This document shows positions 21,475 to 32,177 of a stretch of 64,000 bases of DNA, in pieces (within the stretch, counting starts at the first letter, position 1; each line of letters starts with the position of its first letter). A program made the translations under genes and the position numbers. Where the stretch lies: positions 248,001-312,000 of the forward strand of contig NW_004451652.1 of the NCBI RefSeq assembly GCF_000321225.1, given 5' to 3'. Below the pieces are notes generated by a model, which was given only the letters and a program-made list of their open reading frames with translations, searched no databases and was not told the origin of the DNA. Source of the stretch: Odobenus rosmarus divergens. Its lineage: Eukaryota > Chordata > Mammalia > Carnivora > Odobenidae.

Positions 21475-21593
21475 TAAACCATATAGTATGATAGAAGGTG
21501 ATGAAAGCTGTGGAGAAAAATAACATAATTTGTAGTACCCAGAATTTACAAGATTATCAGTTTCTCAAAACTTCCCAGAAGAATATCTGTAGA
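21475..21593 (-). repeat. 119-bp perfect inverted repeat, intron 11 arm
   Basis: Exact reverse complement of 19781-19899, with a 1575-bp spacer that includes ABCB5 exon 12, an L2 fragment and a SINE. It starts 'taaaccatatagtatgatag' and ends 'gaatatctgtaga'. Confidence 0.95.
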
Positions 21594-22540
21594 CTTTTTC
21601 TTTGTTTAAAATTATTCATTCTTTAGCTTAATAAAAGGGCCATATTTCAAAAGTTCACTTAAAAATAGTTGTTTAAAACCCAGAGAGCATTTTACCATGC
21701 AATATAATGGCAAATTGGTACTTAAGTGTTCAAGAACCAACCCAAATGTAGTTGCAAATGTTGTGTTTATGTTAAGAAAAATGGTAGAAGACAACACTAT
21801 TCCAGTAATGGTGATTAAATAACAAAAATTTAAAAAAATAAAGAGCTTTGAAAAGAGAATTTCAACCAACAACTTAGAGAAAAATAAGGAAGTAGGAATA
21901 GATAGATCTTTTCTGGATGCAAATTATGCAGGGGGCATGTGGGCACTTTAAACTGTATTAAAGGGTGACGTCATTAGTAATTTTTATCAATTTTACTTAA
22001 AATCATAGTCTCCTTTTTCTATGAAATAGGTATTTTATTAGTAATACTCTTTGCAATTTTTAGCCATAATTACTTTTTTTGGATAAATACACAAATAAAA
22101 TGAAAAGAAAAAGAAAAGACAGATAAATATTTTCACAAGAATGTGTCAAAGACCAATTGATGGAGGGTGGAAAAATTCTGTGCTGCATATATGCCTACGC
22201 ATGCACATGAGTGTGTATATGTATCTAAAAGTGAGGAAGAAAGTACTTGAGACACAAATGCTGGTGCAGTAAAGTTCTTAGGAAAGGGAGAAGGGAAAGG
22301 CACAACATGTGCATAATTTCTCCAGGTTAGAGGCTAGAAGGTTAAAATGAGTTATCTCTGTTGAGTGGGATAATATCCAGGGACCAGCAATAGGTAATGC
22401 CATCAATCCAAGACATTTTGGTGTGCTCCCAAATGCGGAGTAAAGGAATTTCAGGGTATTGAAGATGTTTTAGTCAGCTGAATGTAGAAAAGAGGCTGCA
22501 AAATGTAACTAGCTCTTCCAGAGTTTTTGGTCCATTACTG
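21594..22540. other. Intron 11 sequence, nothing recognised
   Basis: Unassigned; minus-strand open frame 21612-21872 lacks family resemblance. Confidence 0.45.
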
Positions 22541-22639
22541 ATCTTTCTTTCCCTCCTACTCTTCCCCCCTCCCCGCTTTCTCTTTCCCTCCCTTCCTTCT
22601 TCTCTTTCTTTTTTCTTTATTCTCTCTCTTTCTCTCCTG
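22541..22639. repeat. Polypyrimidine low-complexity tract
   Basis: About 100 bases almost entirely C and T on the plus strand (purines on the ABCB5 sense strand), 120 bp downstream of exon 11. Confidence 0.9.
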
Positions 22640-22759
22640 AAGTCTCAAAGAAGAGTAGTAAAATCTTGGTCAAAATGATCCTAAAATTATCTCTTAAGAA
22701 GAGATCTTAGCCAGTATAATATCAGAAAACTGCACAATTCTATAATTCAATTAAGCTAC

Positions 22760-22870
22760 CTTGACAGATGGTCTTGATGGATAACTGAAAGAAACATTTT
22801 TAAATTCCACAGTTCCTTCTATGCATTCTGGTTTATATCCTTTTGTTGAGAAGTTATCTATTGCAGGTTT
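22760..22870 (-). CDS. ABCB5: ABCB5 exon 11 (start of NBD1, A-loop)
   Basis: A 111-bp, phase-0 exon for residues 366-402: KPAIDNFSTKGYKPECIEG through VEFKNVSFSYPSRPSVK. Y395 is the A-loop aromatic residue that stacks on the ATP adenine, six below ABCB1 Y401. It links the membrane domain to NBD1. Acceptor tttttccaag at 22871 and beyond. The donor reads AAG|GTAGCT, with C at +5, weaker than the other donors in this gene, so some skipping is conceivable; skipping would be in frame. Confidence 0.95.
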
Positions 22871-23180
22871 CTTGGAAAAACAAAGAGAATGTTACAAATC
22901 TTCAATGGACTAAGTTGACACTCTACATCCTACAAATAGTTTAAAGACGGTTTTCTTTCACAATATTTTCTTTTCTGTTTCAGAAGTATATTGAGTTAGA
23001 CATGAAGGTTTCCATAAGACACAATGTCCTTGTAGAAGAGTTAAAACAATCTCTTTCCATAGCCAATTGTCCAACATGGATTTTGCCCATCTTTTTGTTT
23101 TAGTGAAGTAAGTGTGTCAATTTTTTGGTTTCTTTCTTGCAGTAATGGTAGTTTTCTTTCAAAGCAGTTTGAAGTCTTAC

Positions 23181-23294
23181 CTTATCAATAACCTGGAAAA
23201 TACTAAAGGCAGCTCCTCTGGCTATAGTGAAGGTTTCAAAGTTAGGGGCTGCTGTTCCAATGCAGTAACTACTATGGATTACACTAAAAAAAAC
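23181..23294 (-). CDS. ABCB5: ABCB5 exon 10 (end of TM6 and linker)
   Basis: A 114-bp, phase-0 exon for residues 328-365: VFFSVIHSSYCIGTAAPNFE to SIFQVIDK. It completes TM6 and leads into NBD1. The true acceptor must be ...cctctag (AG at 23295-23296), because the codons GTT TTT TTT that follow encode conserved VFF. A second AG (23284-23285) lies 11 nt downstream after the T-run; its use would shift the frame. Donor GTAAGACTT at 23172-23180. High agreement with ABCB5 family sequence (SVIHSSYCIG). Confidence 0.95.
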
Positions 23295-24592
23295 CTAGAG
23301 GAACAAGAAAATAATATTTACCCTCCTCAATTATGTAAGAGAGACAATAGAATGAAATGTATATGTGGTTGAGATCAGAGAGATATTAGAGAAGTTAGGT
23401 GGGAAGGAATGGAAGTTGCTGTCTAAACGTAAAGGAAACAAAAGTTAATTCAAGTATGATGGCTTTTTCTTAATGTGGAACAACTTTGAATCAGACGTCT
23501 TCAAGAAGTCTTCTTATCACCTGGGAAGTCTGAGTAGGAAAATATGCTTACTGAGGAGTGCTTACTGGTTGAGTGAGGAGGTGAGTTGCACTTCCTCCTG
23601 GCTGGTCAATCCCTTAAACTTTACAGAAAAGGATGTCATAGATTTCACTAGCATAGAGACACTGTACTTTTCCGTCCAAACTTCTCTGAATTCGTGTATT
23701 ATTGGACAACTTTCATTTTCAGACAGACACATGTTTGCAACAAGTGAAATAAGGAAAGAACCCCATAAGCCAGGTGCATTTTCCCTATCTTACAAATGAG
23801 GAAGCTAAGGTTTAACAAGTCATTTGCCCAAAGTCATACATTAATTGAGAAGTAAGGATGTGCCCCAAATTCCTCATGCTCAAGTTTCATTTCTATAAAA
23901 GTTTTAATGATGAAAGTCTCAAATCCAAAAGATAACTTTAGTTGACAGAAAAGAAATCTACATAGAATGGGAAGGCCAAATAAGAACTGAAGTATATAGA
24001 CCAGATCAATTCAGTTCAGCAAGACAAATTGTTTTTAATCCCGAACTGAACTGTTTATTGTTGAAACTTGGGAGGATAACTGAATAAATTAAAATTTAAT
24101 GCAAAACCCCTAACAGTTTAAAAAAAATCTCTAAATTGTGATGTTGGACAGAGCTGTAGATAGTGTGACTTTAACATTACCATATGCTGAAAGGACAAAG
24201 GAAGGGCAGGAGAGTTTAATCTACAGAATGCTTCCAGAGGGAGGACATTCAACAAGGTGATGTAGAGTGCCATCTTACCTCAGCAAGTTTGAAAGGGAAA
24301 AGTCTCACTAGAGACTGGCCTTTTTGATTGCTGGATTAAGAAAACTCTATATCCCAGTGGAGAATTCATTTATGGTTCTTCTGAAAGCACGGTGCTTTTA
24401 AAGATACACTGGATGAATAAATCCTGCCAATTCATAACTATGATTTAAAGGTATATACAAATCATTTGAAGGAAACAAGTATTTGTTAAAAAATTCATTT
24501 TGGATATTCATTGTCATTGACAAATTTTTACTAAACTCTAGGTAAGAAGAGACTCTATAGGCCAGTTACCTTTGCTTTCAAACAAGACTTAC
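23295..24592. other. Intron 9, mostly unassigned
   Basis: Contains a MIR-like piece (separate entry). A plus-strand open frame at 23473-23799 (108 codons) shows no known domain and lies antisense in an intron. Confidence 0.45.
23765..23870 (+). mobile_element. MIR fragment
   Basis: 'tcttacaaatgaggaagcta', 'aggtttaacaagtcatttgc', 'ccaaagtcatacattaattg' match the MIR 3' region. Confidence 0.65.
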
Positions 24593-24770
24593 AGCAAGAA
24601 CAGTTCCGATGGTATAACCAGGTTCTCCACTAAGAATCAAGGAGGTTCCATACCAAAAAGCAAGTCCATAGGTTCCATTCATAAAAAAGTACACTGCACC
24701 AAGCGAGAGTTTAGAAGCTATTGCCTTTCTTATGCCAATATCTTTTGCGTATTTTAGATTCTGTGTATAC
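24593..24770 (-). CDS. ABCB5: ABCB5 exon 9 (TM5 and start of TM6)
   Basis: A 178-bp exon. Its first base completes the split codon of R268 (AG|G); it then encodes YTQNLKYAKDIGIRKAIASK and the TM5 segment LSLGAVYFFMNGTYGLAFWY, the short extracellular turn LSGEPGYTIG, and the start of TM6 (TVLA, residue 327). Acceptor tttttaag at 24771; donor GTAAGTCTT at 24584-24592. The run SLGAVYFFMNGTYGLAFWYG is, as I recall, unchanged from human ABCB5. Confidence 0.96.
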
Positions 24771-24850
24771 CTTAAAAAGACAAAATGCAATGTCACAGAC
24801 TTTGGGAAAAATAAAACCAAGCAAATATTGTCATAATTAAAGGAACAGAC

Positions 24851-24975
24851 CTTTGAATTTCTTTTTCCTGGGCCCCAAAGGCTACAACTGTTCGGACTGA
24901 AGACAACACTTCTTCTGCCACAGCCCCAGCTTTGGAATAGGCATTTAATTCCTTAGTGGTCAATGAGATGATTAT
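24851..24975 (-). CDS. ABCB5: ABCB5 exon 8 (intracellular loop 2)
   Basis: A 125-bp exon for residues 227-267 plus two bases of R268: IIISLTTKELNAYSKAGAVA through EEVLSSVRTVVAFGAQEKEI. This is the helix pair of intracellular loop 2; AGAVAEEVLSS-RTV-AF is a hallmark of MDR-type ABCB exporters and couples to NBD2. Acceptor ttattacag at 24976; donor GTCTGT (...CAAAG|GTCTGTTCC), where +3 is C and +5 is G. Intron 8 between exons 8 and 9 is only 80 bp. Confidence 0.95.
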
Positions 24976-25084
24976 CTGTAATAAACCATGACCACAGTTA
25001 ACCAAAAAAATGACCCTGAGGCAGTGACAACGTGCAGAGAATTTAATTCAGGTAGAATCTAGAACAGCAGAATTTTATTATTGA

Positions 25085-25215
25085 AAAGGTACTTAAGATC
25101 ATTTGATCTAACTTTCTCAGTTTGCAAATGAGGAAAGCAATGGCCAGAGATATTAACTGACTTTTTAAAGTCTCACAGCAGTGGCAGAGCTTAGTCTGAT
25201 GTAATCTTCAATCTA
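25085..25215 (+). mobile_element. MIR fragment
   Basis: 'cagtttgcaaatgaggaaag', 'agagatattaactgactttt', 'cagcagtggcagagc' match MIR 3' sequence. Diverged. Confidence 0.6.
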
Positions 25216-27150
25216 AATCTCTACTCTGCCTTCTACAAGTAGCATGTCACTGTTCCCTTCCTATATGTTTAAAACCTTAGAAAATGGGTACTTAAACATT
25301 AATAAAAATTGGGAAAGACTTGATTTGGAGATGTGTGTTAGGGACACAGTCCTTTTTGGGTGCACTTTGGAAACTGGTAAGCCTAATTTGACTTGATATG
25401 TTATTATGTAGAAAGCAAGTCTTCCAGAGGCTATGGGTCACAGAAGCAGGAAGAGGAAGATGATCCTGCATAGGTCTGGAGTGTGACCCCTGAAGCTATT
25501 ACTGTATAATGTAAGCTACATAGTACATGCTATATCTCTAACAGTAAGAGGTGAGATTTAAGAGACAGAGAGGAAGCAGAATATCATGCTTGTTGATATT
25601 AGGCAGGCTTACCTGATTTTTCAAAATTTTAAAATCAAAATGTGCCTTTTTCTCTATTATACATCTCACTTTCTACTCCTTTAATAGTAAAGGATTTCAT
25701 TTAGTTTAGCACAATGGTTCAATGAAATGGAATAGGAGGAAAATTGTCCTCTGAGCTGTGAATCTTTATTACCTACTCCCATAACAAATTTCATTTTCAA
25801 AACACATTCCACATAATTGGAGATGCTTTTATATAAGACATGCTTGGATAGTTGTTAAAGTCAGGAGGTAGCATAAACTGAGTAATACTCATTATTTTCT
25901 GAATTCACATATGTATCACTGGAGAGGAAGCAGCATCTAGCAAAAAGCCTTGTACATAGCAAATGTTTAATAGATGAATCAAAGTAAGCTAGAAACCACC
26001 CACCCTGGCTTCTTTAGTTATTTGGATAACTTTGACCTTTATTTGCTTCTTCTTTACAACCAGTTAATATAACAGCAGAACTTAGATTTCCCACTGTTGT
26101 TCCTTTTAAACTTCTTATCCATTTTACTTTCCTGTGCAGTTAAGTTTAAGTTGTGATCTCAGTAACACATAGTGGGCAATCTTCCTATTGAGGAGGTCCT
26201 TATTTCAAATATGCTGGGGATGAAGATTTTTACAAGGGTTATAAGGTCAATACTAGAAGTCTCATTAAATAAAGATTTCTTGTATAAATATTGAAGCCTG
26301 TTAAGAAATTATTCAGCCATAGAATATTTTTATTGCTGCAAATTCTCTTTTGGTTGAACTTGTATAATGTTAGCAAATAAACTCAGTGAATTTTATGGCT
26401 TTGATTTCCATAAAGAATAATTAGCTTTGCAAAATTAAAAACCTCATCCATCCCTAAGAATGCACTGTGTCTCCAATCTAGGAGATGGATATATACATTT
26501 CTAGAATAGCCAGACTTGATTTGGAGAGAGATATTAGGGATATATTGGTTGTTTTTGTACTTAACAAAGAGCATTGGTTTCAAATCCAGATTATAAATAG
26601 ATTAATATCTTGTGGTATATTCACAATAGTGCTAGAAATATAATTTAAAATGAAAATACATAATTTGTTTAAAAAATTGAAACAGATTTCTAAAGTACCT
26701 AAAAGTAGACATTAGAAGACATTTGCAATGTAATTCAAGACTCTTATTAAAAATATAAACTTGAAATGGCTGACATGAAAAAGTGTTTACAGTTTTAGGA
26801 TTTTCTTATTCTGGTCTAGTGAAATGAATTGCACACATTTATCTGGAAATTTAGAACACATAAGGCTCTTCTCTATCCATGCTATCATTTGAAGTTGCAC
26901 TAGGCTACTAAATGAAGAGGAATATTTTTAATGTTAGTAAGATATTAAAATTAACCTCATTGTGACCAAATAACTTGAAGACAAAAAAGTGATTAATAGT
27001 GAATAAAATGAAAAGTATTGGTGATGTTTAATATCCCTTTCCATTTTTAAACATAGGATATGAATAGAAATTCCTTTTTTGACAAACTTAGTAAAAAACT
27101 TAGTTCACACTCCTGTTTTCAGTCAACACTGCATTAGCCATCTTGCCTAC
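25216..27150. other. Intron 7, mostly unassigned
   Basis: No SINE, no young L1 and no recognised exon. A short L2/MIR-like phrase ('gtacatagcaaatgtttaat') occurs near 25950. The minus-strand frame at 26383-26583 is not recognisable. Confidence 0.45.
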
Positions 27151-27322
27151 CCGAGAAAATATGGCTGCTGAAGCAATTATAAGAGGTGATGTGGAGAGAG
27201 TCACCAGGGTGAGTTTCCAGCCCTTGACCAAACCAACTGTCAGGCCAATAGAAAAAGTAGATATGTTTTGAAACAACAGAGCAATCTTCTCTCCAATACC
27301 ATCGCTGATTTTGTTGATGTCA
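27151..27322 (-). CDS. ABCB5: ABCB5 exon 7 (TM3-TM4)
   Basis: A 172-bp exon: one base completing D169 and residues 170-226, DINKISDGIGEKIALLFQNI to PLIIASAAIFSR. TM3 spans roughly IALLFQNISTFSIGLTVGLV and TM4 roughly KLTLVTLSTSPLIIASAAIF. DINKISDGIGEK is the coupling-helix segment of intracellular loop 1. Acceptor ttgtttcag at 27323; donor CGG|GTAGGC at 27145-27150. Confidence 0.96.
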
Positions 27323-27407
27323 CTGAAACAAGTAAATAAATGCAGTTAAGTCACTGATACAGCATATATGAAAACAAAGTCGATATACTACACATCCATC
27401 CTCTTAC

Positions 27408-27599
27408 TCAGTCATGCGAGTGTTAAGTTCACCAATGTCACAACCATCAAACCATCTGATGTCCTGTGCCAAAATTGAATGGAAAAACTGTTTTCGAATT
27501 CTTTTGGTCTGTCGTGCTGCTGTCATAACCCAAAAGGAAATCTGCATGTAGCCAAAAACCAAGGCAGTAACTCCTATTCCAATATAATACAGAGTCAAC
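27408..27599 (-). CDS. ABCB5: ABCB5 exon 6 (TM2 and intracellular loop 1)
   Basis: A 192-bp exon: one base completing K105, residues 106-168 and two bases of D169. TM2 is LTLYYIGIGVTALVFGYMQI followed by SFWVMTA; then AARQTKRIRKQFFHSILAQD, IRWFD and IGELNTRMT, the conserved ABCB intracellular loop 1. Acceptor cttttttcag (27600 and beyond); donor GTAAGAG (27401-27407). Intron 6 is only 85 bp, a tight exon 6-7 pair as in other MDR-type genes. Confidence 0.96.
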
Positions 27600-27881
27600 C
27601 TGAAAAAAGATTATTGGAAATGTTAGTGAGACTTAAGTGCAGTTTTTCCCTTTGTTATAAAAAAAAATGCAATCTATCATAATATTTGATTGAGAGAATT
27701 TGTGCTAGAACCTATAAAATAACTAAAAATAAACCTCCATGAGAAGTAAAGTACATTGAACATAAAAATCTAGGTTTCCATAGTCTAGAGTATGTCTCTC
27801 TTACATTACTAGTAAAAACTACTATTTTAAAACATTTGCTATTTATATCTTCTTTCAATAATTTTTAATACTTTCACTTGA

Positions 27882-28076
27882 GGGGCGCCTGGGTGGCTCA
27901 GTTGGTTAAGTGACTGCCTTCGGCTCAGGTCATGATCCTGGAGTCCCGGGATCGAGTCCCGCATCAGGCTCCCTGCTCAGCAGGGAGTCTGCTTCTCCCT
28001 CTGACCCTCTTCCCTCTCGTGCTCTCTATCTCTCATTCTCTCTCTCTCAAATAAATAAATAAAATCTTAAAAAAAA
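27882..28076 (+). mobile_element. can-SINE, young, exact 15-bp duplication
   Basis: Full can-SINE from 'ggggcgcctgggtggctcag' to a long A-run. The duplication 'aatactttcacttga' is exact at 27867-27881 and 28077-28091. It is antisense to ABCB5, 282 bp upstream of exon 6 in transcript sense. Confidence 0.95.
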
Positions 28077-28179
28077 AATACTTTCACTTGAAAAGTTACA
28101 TTGAAGTAATTAAGATAGCTGTACATGGAACAGGTGGATGAAGAAATGATAGTAGTCAAAAGCACTGTAAAAAATATTT

Positions 28180-28383
28180 TATTTTTTATTTTTTTAAAGA
28201 TTTTATTTATTTATTTGACAGAAAGAGACACAGCAAGAGAGGGAACACAAGCGGGGGAGTGGGAGAGGGAGAAGCAGGCTTCCTGCGGAGCAGGGAGCCC
28301 GATGTGGGGCTCGATTCCAGGACCCTGGGATCATGACCTGAGCCGAAGGCAGACGCTTAACAATTGAGCCACCCAAGCGCCCC
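28180..28383 (-). mobile_element. can-SINE with 14-bp near-exact duplication
   Basis: Reverse can-SINE; flanks 'tgtaaaaaatattt' (28166-28179) and 'tgtacaaaatattt' (28384-28397) differ at one base. With the previous SINE it forms a head-to-head/tail-to-tail inverted pair about 100 bp apart. Confidence 0.94.
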
Positions 28384-28429
28384 TGTACAAAATATTTAAA
28401 AAATATATATATTATTAAATACAAAATTC

Positions 28430-29740
28430 AACTTCAGGAATTTGCCCTAAGGAAACATGTAAAAAGATTAATCTAGCTGGATGGCCATGGTAGTTAACAA
28501 CAATAAAGAAAAGCTGAAAACAATCTAACAGGAGACCAGATAAATGGAATCATTTAAGAAATGTACTGGGTACCCACTATGAGTGGGGTTTTAGAGATAC
28601 AGTCATGAGCAAGATAATAAGGCCCTCCCTATTCATGAAGAGTTTACATTCTGGTGGGAGGAGACAGACAATACACACAGAAAAAGAATTTCATGTTGTT
28701 CTATGAGGGAAGTAAACAGGGCGATAATTCACAGAATAACCAGTGAGTAAAGGTGGGTTGGGAGAGCTAGTGCAGACAGAGTGGTTAAGAAAAACCTTTT
28801 TGAGGAAGTAATATTAGAACTGGGTTCCAAAGGGTAAAATGGAGCCAACTCATAAAAAGAGCAAGAAAAGTGTATTCTAGGGAGAGAGAAAAATAATAAG
28901 GTCTGAGGCAGGAAAAAGCTTAGCATGTTCCAGGAACAAAAGAACTCCAAAGTGGTATGAAATGATTAGGTCAGAGAATTTAGCAAATATTGTAGGGCAG
29001 CCATGGTGCATTGCACAGGCTTTAAGAAAAAAGGTAGACCACTGGAAAATCTAAGCACTGCATGACCTTAATCAGTTCAACTTTTAAAAAGATCACTCTG
29101 GCTCCTCTATGGAGAATGAATGGAAGCAGGCAGTTTAGTTAGGAGGCTATTGCAATGGCCAGTGTGAGAAGGCTAGAGACTTGGATGAAGATGGTGGCAG
29201 CTGATGTATAAAGAAATGGACAGATTCTAGTTATATTCTGGAAATAGAGCAAACTGAAATTGCCAATGTACTGACTGTGAGGAATTCAGGAAGGGGAGAA
29301 ATTAGGATTTTGTTTTGAGCAACTGGGTGAATGGTATGCCGTGTACAGCTGTGGGCAACTGGGAATGGAATAGATTTGTAGGAGATTGTTTTGATTTAGA
29401 TACATTAAGACCAAGATGCCTATTGAACATCAAAGTGGGGATCAAGTAAGAAGCTGAAAATAAGAGTCTGAAATAGTTGGAGCAGAGTCTAGGCTAGAGA
29501 TGTAAATTTGAAAGTCATCATCTTACAGGTGGTAATTAAAACAAAGGACTGACTGAGACTACCCACAGAGAGAGAGAATTAAGTGTAGATAAAAAAGACA
29601 GAGGACCAAAGAATGAGCTCCGGCAGACATGGTAGAGTTTGGGATGAAGAGAAAGAGCCTGCAAAAGCAAGCTGAGGAGTGGCCAACATGGTAGGTAGAA
29701 AGCCAGGAAAGTGAAGTATCAAGGAAAACACAGAGGAACA
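28430..29740. other. Intron 5, old repeat-like sequence of uncertain family
   Basis: Phrases such as 'cagtcatgagcaagataata', 'catgaagagtttacattctg' (about 28600-28650), 'gatcactctggctcctctat' (about 29090) and 'aggaggctattgcaatggcc' (about 29140) look like a widespread old mammalian repeat (the first part L2-like). I cannot name the family for the whole stretch. No exon. Confidence 0.4.
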
Positions 29741-29741
29741 T

Positions 29742-30394
29742 ACAATTGCTCCCCATTATTCCCAGATTCAGTGTTGGCAAATCTGCTTGCTCATTAAAGC
29801 TTATTTTTAACCCCCAAATCAATACTCAGATGTTTTCATTGTTACCCATGGACATGTACAGAGTGTAAAAAATCTGAGTTGCCCAACAAAGATGTTCCCA
29901 GCTGAGGTTGAACAAGGCAACACTCTGCCTTCTTGTTTCAGCTCTCACATCATAAATAAGTGTCATTTTTGTGGTCTACGTAATGCCACCTTTTCCTGAC
30001 TTTTGTGTTTTTGTCTAATTTTTGATGATTCCACTGTTTAAAATGACTCTTAGGCAGCACACTTAAGTGCTGTCTAGTATTCCTAAGTGTAAGAAAGCTG
30101 TGATGTATCCTATGGAGAAAATGTATGTGTTAGATAGGTGTCATCTGGGCATAAGTTACAGTGCTATTGACTATGAGTTCAATGTTAATGAATCAACAAT
30201 ATATATTAAATAAGTTGTCTTTAAATGGAAATACACATAAAATGAGGATATGTGTTGAATGATGAAAATGTTGTGACCAGAGGCTCACAGGAACCTAACC
30301 CTGTATTTACCCTAGTAACAATGGTTTAATGTTTGCTAATTCAGTATTCATGACAACTTAAATAAAATTATTGCAAATAATAAGAGCTGACTGT
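29742..30394 (+). mobile_element. Tigger-like (TcMar) DNA transposon remnant
   Basis: The left end 'caattgctccccattattcc' and right end 'ttgcaaataataagagctga' look like decayed inverted termini. The body has phrases I associate with Tigger-type elements ('gctgaggttgaacaaggcaa', 'agaaagctgtgatgtatcct', 'gttgtgaccagaggctcaca'). No transposase frame survives. Confidence 0.5.
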
Positions 30395-30419
30395 TTCCTA
30401 ATGTTTACAATATTGTAAG

Positions 30420-32177
30420 AGGAAAATGGGTTATAAAAGTAAATCAAAAGAAGAAATGCAAGATCTGAATACTGAACTACAAAACACTGTTGGGAGAAAT
30501 TAAAGAAGATCTAAATAAATAGAGAGGTAATCCATGTTCATGGATTGGAAGAATCAATGTTGTTAAGATGAAAATATCCTCAAATTGATGTATAGATTCA
30601 ATACAATCCCTATTAAAAATCCCAGTAGACTTTTTGGCAGAAATTGGCAAGATGATCCTAAAACATACATAGAAATGAACAGAACTCAGAAGAGTCAAGA
30701 TAATTTTTACAAAGAACAAAGTTGGAGGACTTATAATTCTTGATTTTATTTATTTATTTATTTATTTTCTAAAACTGCACTAATCAAGACAGTATAATAC
30801 TAGCATAAGAATAGATATATCAATAAATGCAACAACACTGAGAGAACAGAAACTAATACTTATATTCGGACAAATGATTTTTAGCAAAGGTGCCAAGGCA
30901 AAGGAGAAAGGAGAATAGGTAATTTTTTCAAGGTATAGTTCCAGGACAAATGGATATAGCCATATGCAAAAAAGTTAGAACCTTATCTTGTAACAGTCAC
31001 AAAAATAAACTCAAAATGGACGATAGACCTAAATGTAAAAGCTAAAATGTTCAAAGTCCCAGAAGAAAATGTAGGAGAAAATATTCATGATCTTGGTTTA
31101 GGCAAAGAATTCTTACATCCAAAGGCACAATCCATAAAAGAAAAACTTGATAAACTGTACATCATCATCAAAACTGAAAACTATTGTACTTCAAAAGAAA
31201 CCTTTAATAAAATGAAAAGACTAGCTACAGACTAGAAGAAAGTATTTGCCAATCACACATATGACAAAGAACTTGTATCTAGAATTTATAAACTAGAATT
31301 CTCATAATTCTGTAATAAGACAAATGACACAATTAAAAAATAGGCAAAATATTTGAACATTTAACGAAAGAAAATATAATGAATGCCTAAAAAGTAATGA
31401 AAAAAATGCTCATTATTAGTCACTGGAAAAATGCAAGTTAAAGTCACAATATGATACCACTCCACACCTACTACTATGATTATAATAAAAAAGACAGACA
31501 ATAAACAAATGTTGACAAGGATATGGAGAAATTGGAACCCTTACACATTGGTGAAAAAGCAAAATGGTGTAGCCACTGTGGAAAACAGTTTGGCAGTTTC
31601 TTAAAAAGACAAACATAATTTACCATATGACCCAGCAATTCCACTCCTAGGTATCTACCCAAGAGAAATAAAAACGTATGTATACACAAAGACTTCTATA
31701 TTGACATTCATAGAAGCATTATTTTTAAATAGCCAAAAACCAGAAACAATCCAAATATCCATCAACTAGTGAACAGATAAACCCTACAGGTGTACTCCTG
31801 CAAGGGATTACTACTAAGCAATAAAAAGGAATGAACTACTGACACATGTTACAACATGGATTAAACTCAAAAACATTATGCTAATAAATAAAAGAAGCCA
31901 GATACCCTACATATTATATGTTTCCATACACATGCAAAGTCCAGGCCATGGAAATTTTTAGAGATAGAAAACAGATAAGTGGTTGCCTGGGGGCTGGGTG
32001 TGGGAATGGGGATTGTCTACAAAGGAGGGATCTCTGTAGAGTAATGGAAGTGGGCTAAAAAAGGATTGTGGTGATGGTTGCACAACTCTGTCAGTTTACT
32101 AAAAATCACTGAATTGTACAGTTGAAACTGTTGAGTTTTATGATAAGTAAATTATGCCTCAATAAAGCTGTTAAAAT
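30420..32177 (+). mobile_element. Old L1, ORF2 C-terminus and 3' UTR
   Basis: Sense L1 on the plus strand: 'aatccatgttcatggattgg', 'attcaatacaatccctatta', later 'atgacccagcaattccactc', ending 'tgcctcaataaagctgttaa'. Broken ORF2 frame at 31047-31235. Antisense to ABCB5, intron 5. Confidence 0.8.

Noticed and set aside
21248..21593. Inverted repeat arm as part of the adjacent SINE's 3' transduction
   Set aside because: The SINE's 14-bp duplication closes at 21466, before the arm begins at 21475, so the arm lies outside the SINE insertion.
23473..23799. 108-codon plus-strand frame antisense to ABCB5
   Set aside because: No domain or promoter; the end overlaps a MIR.
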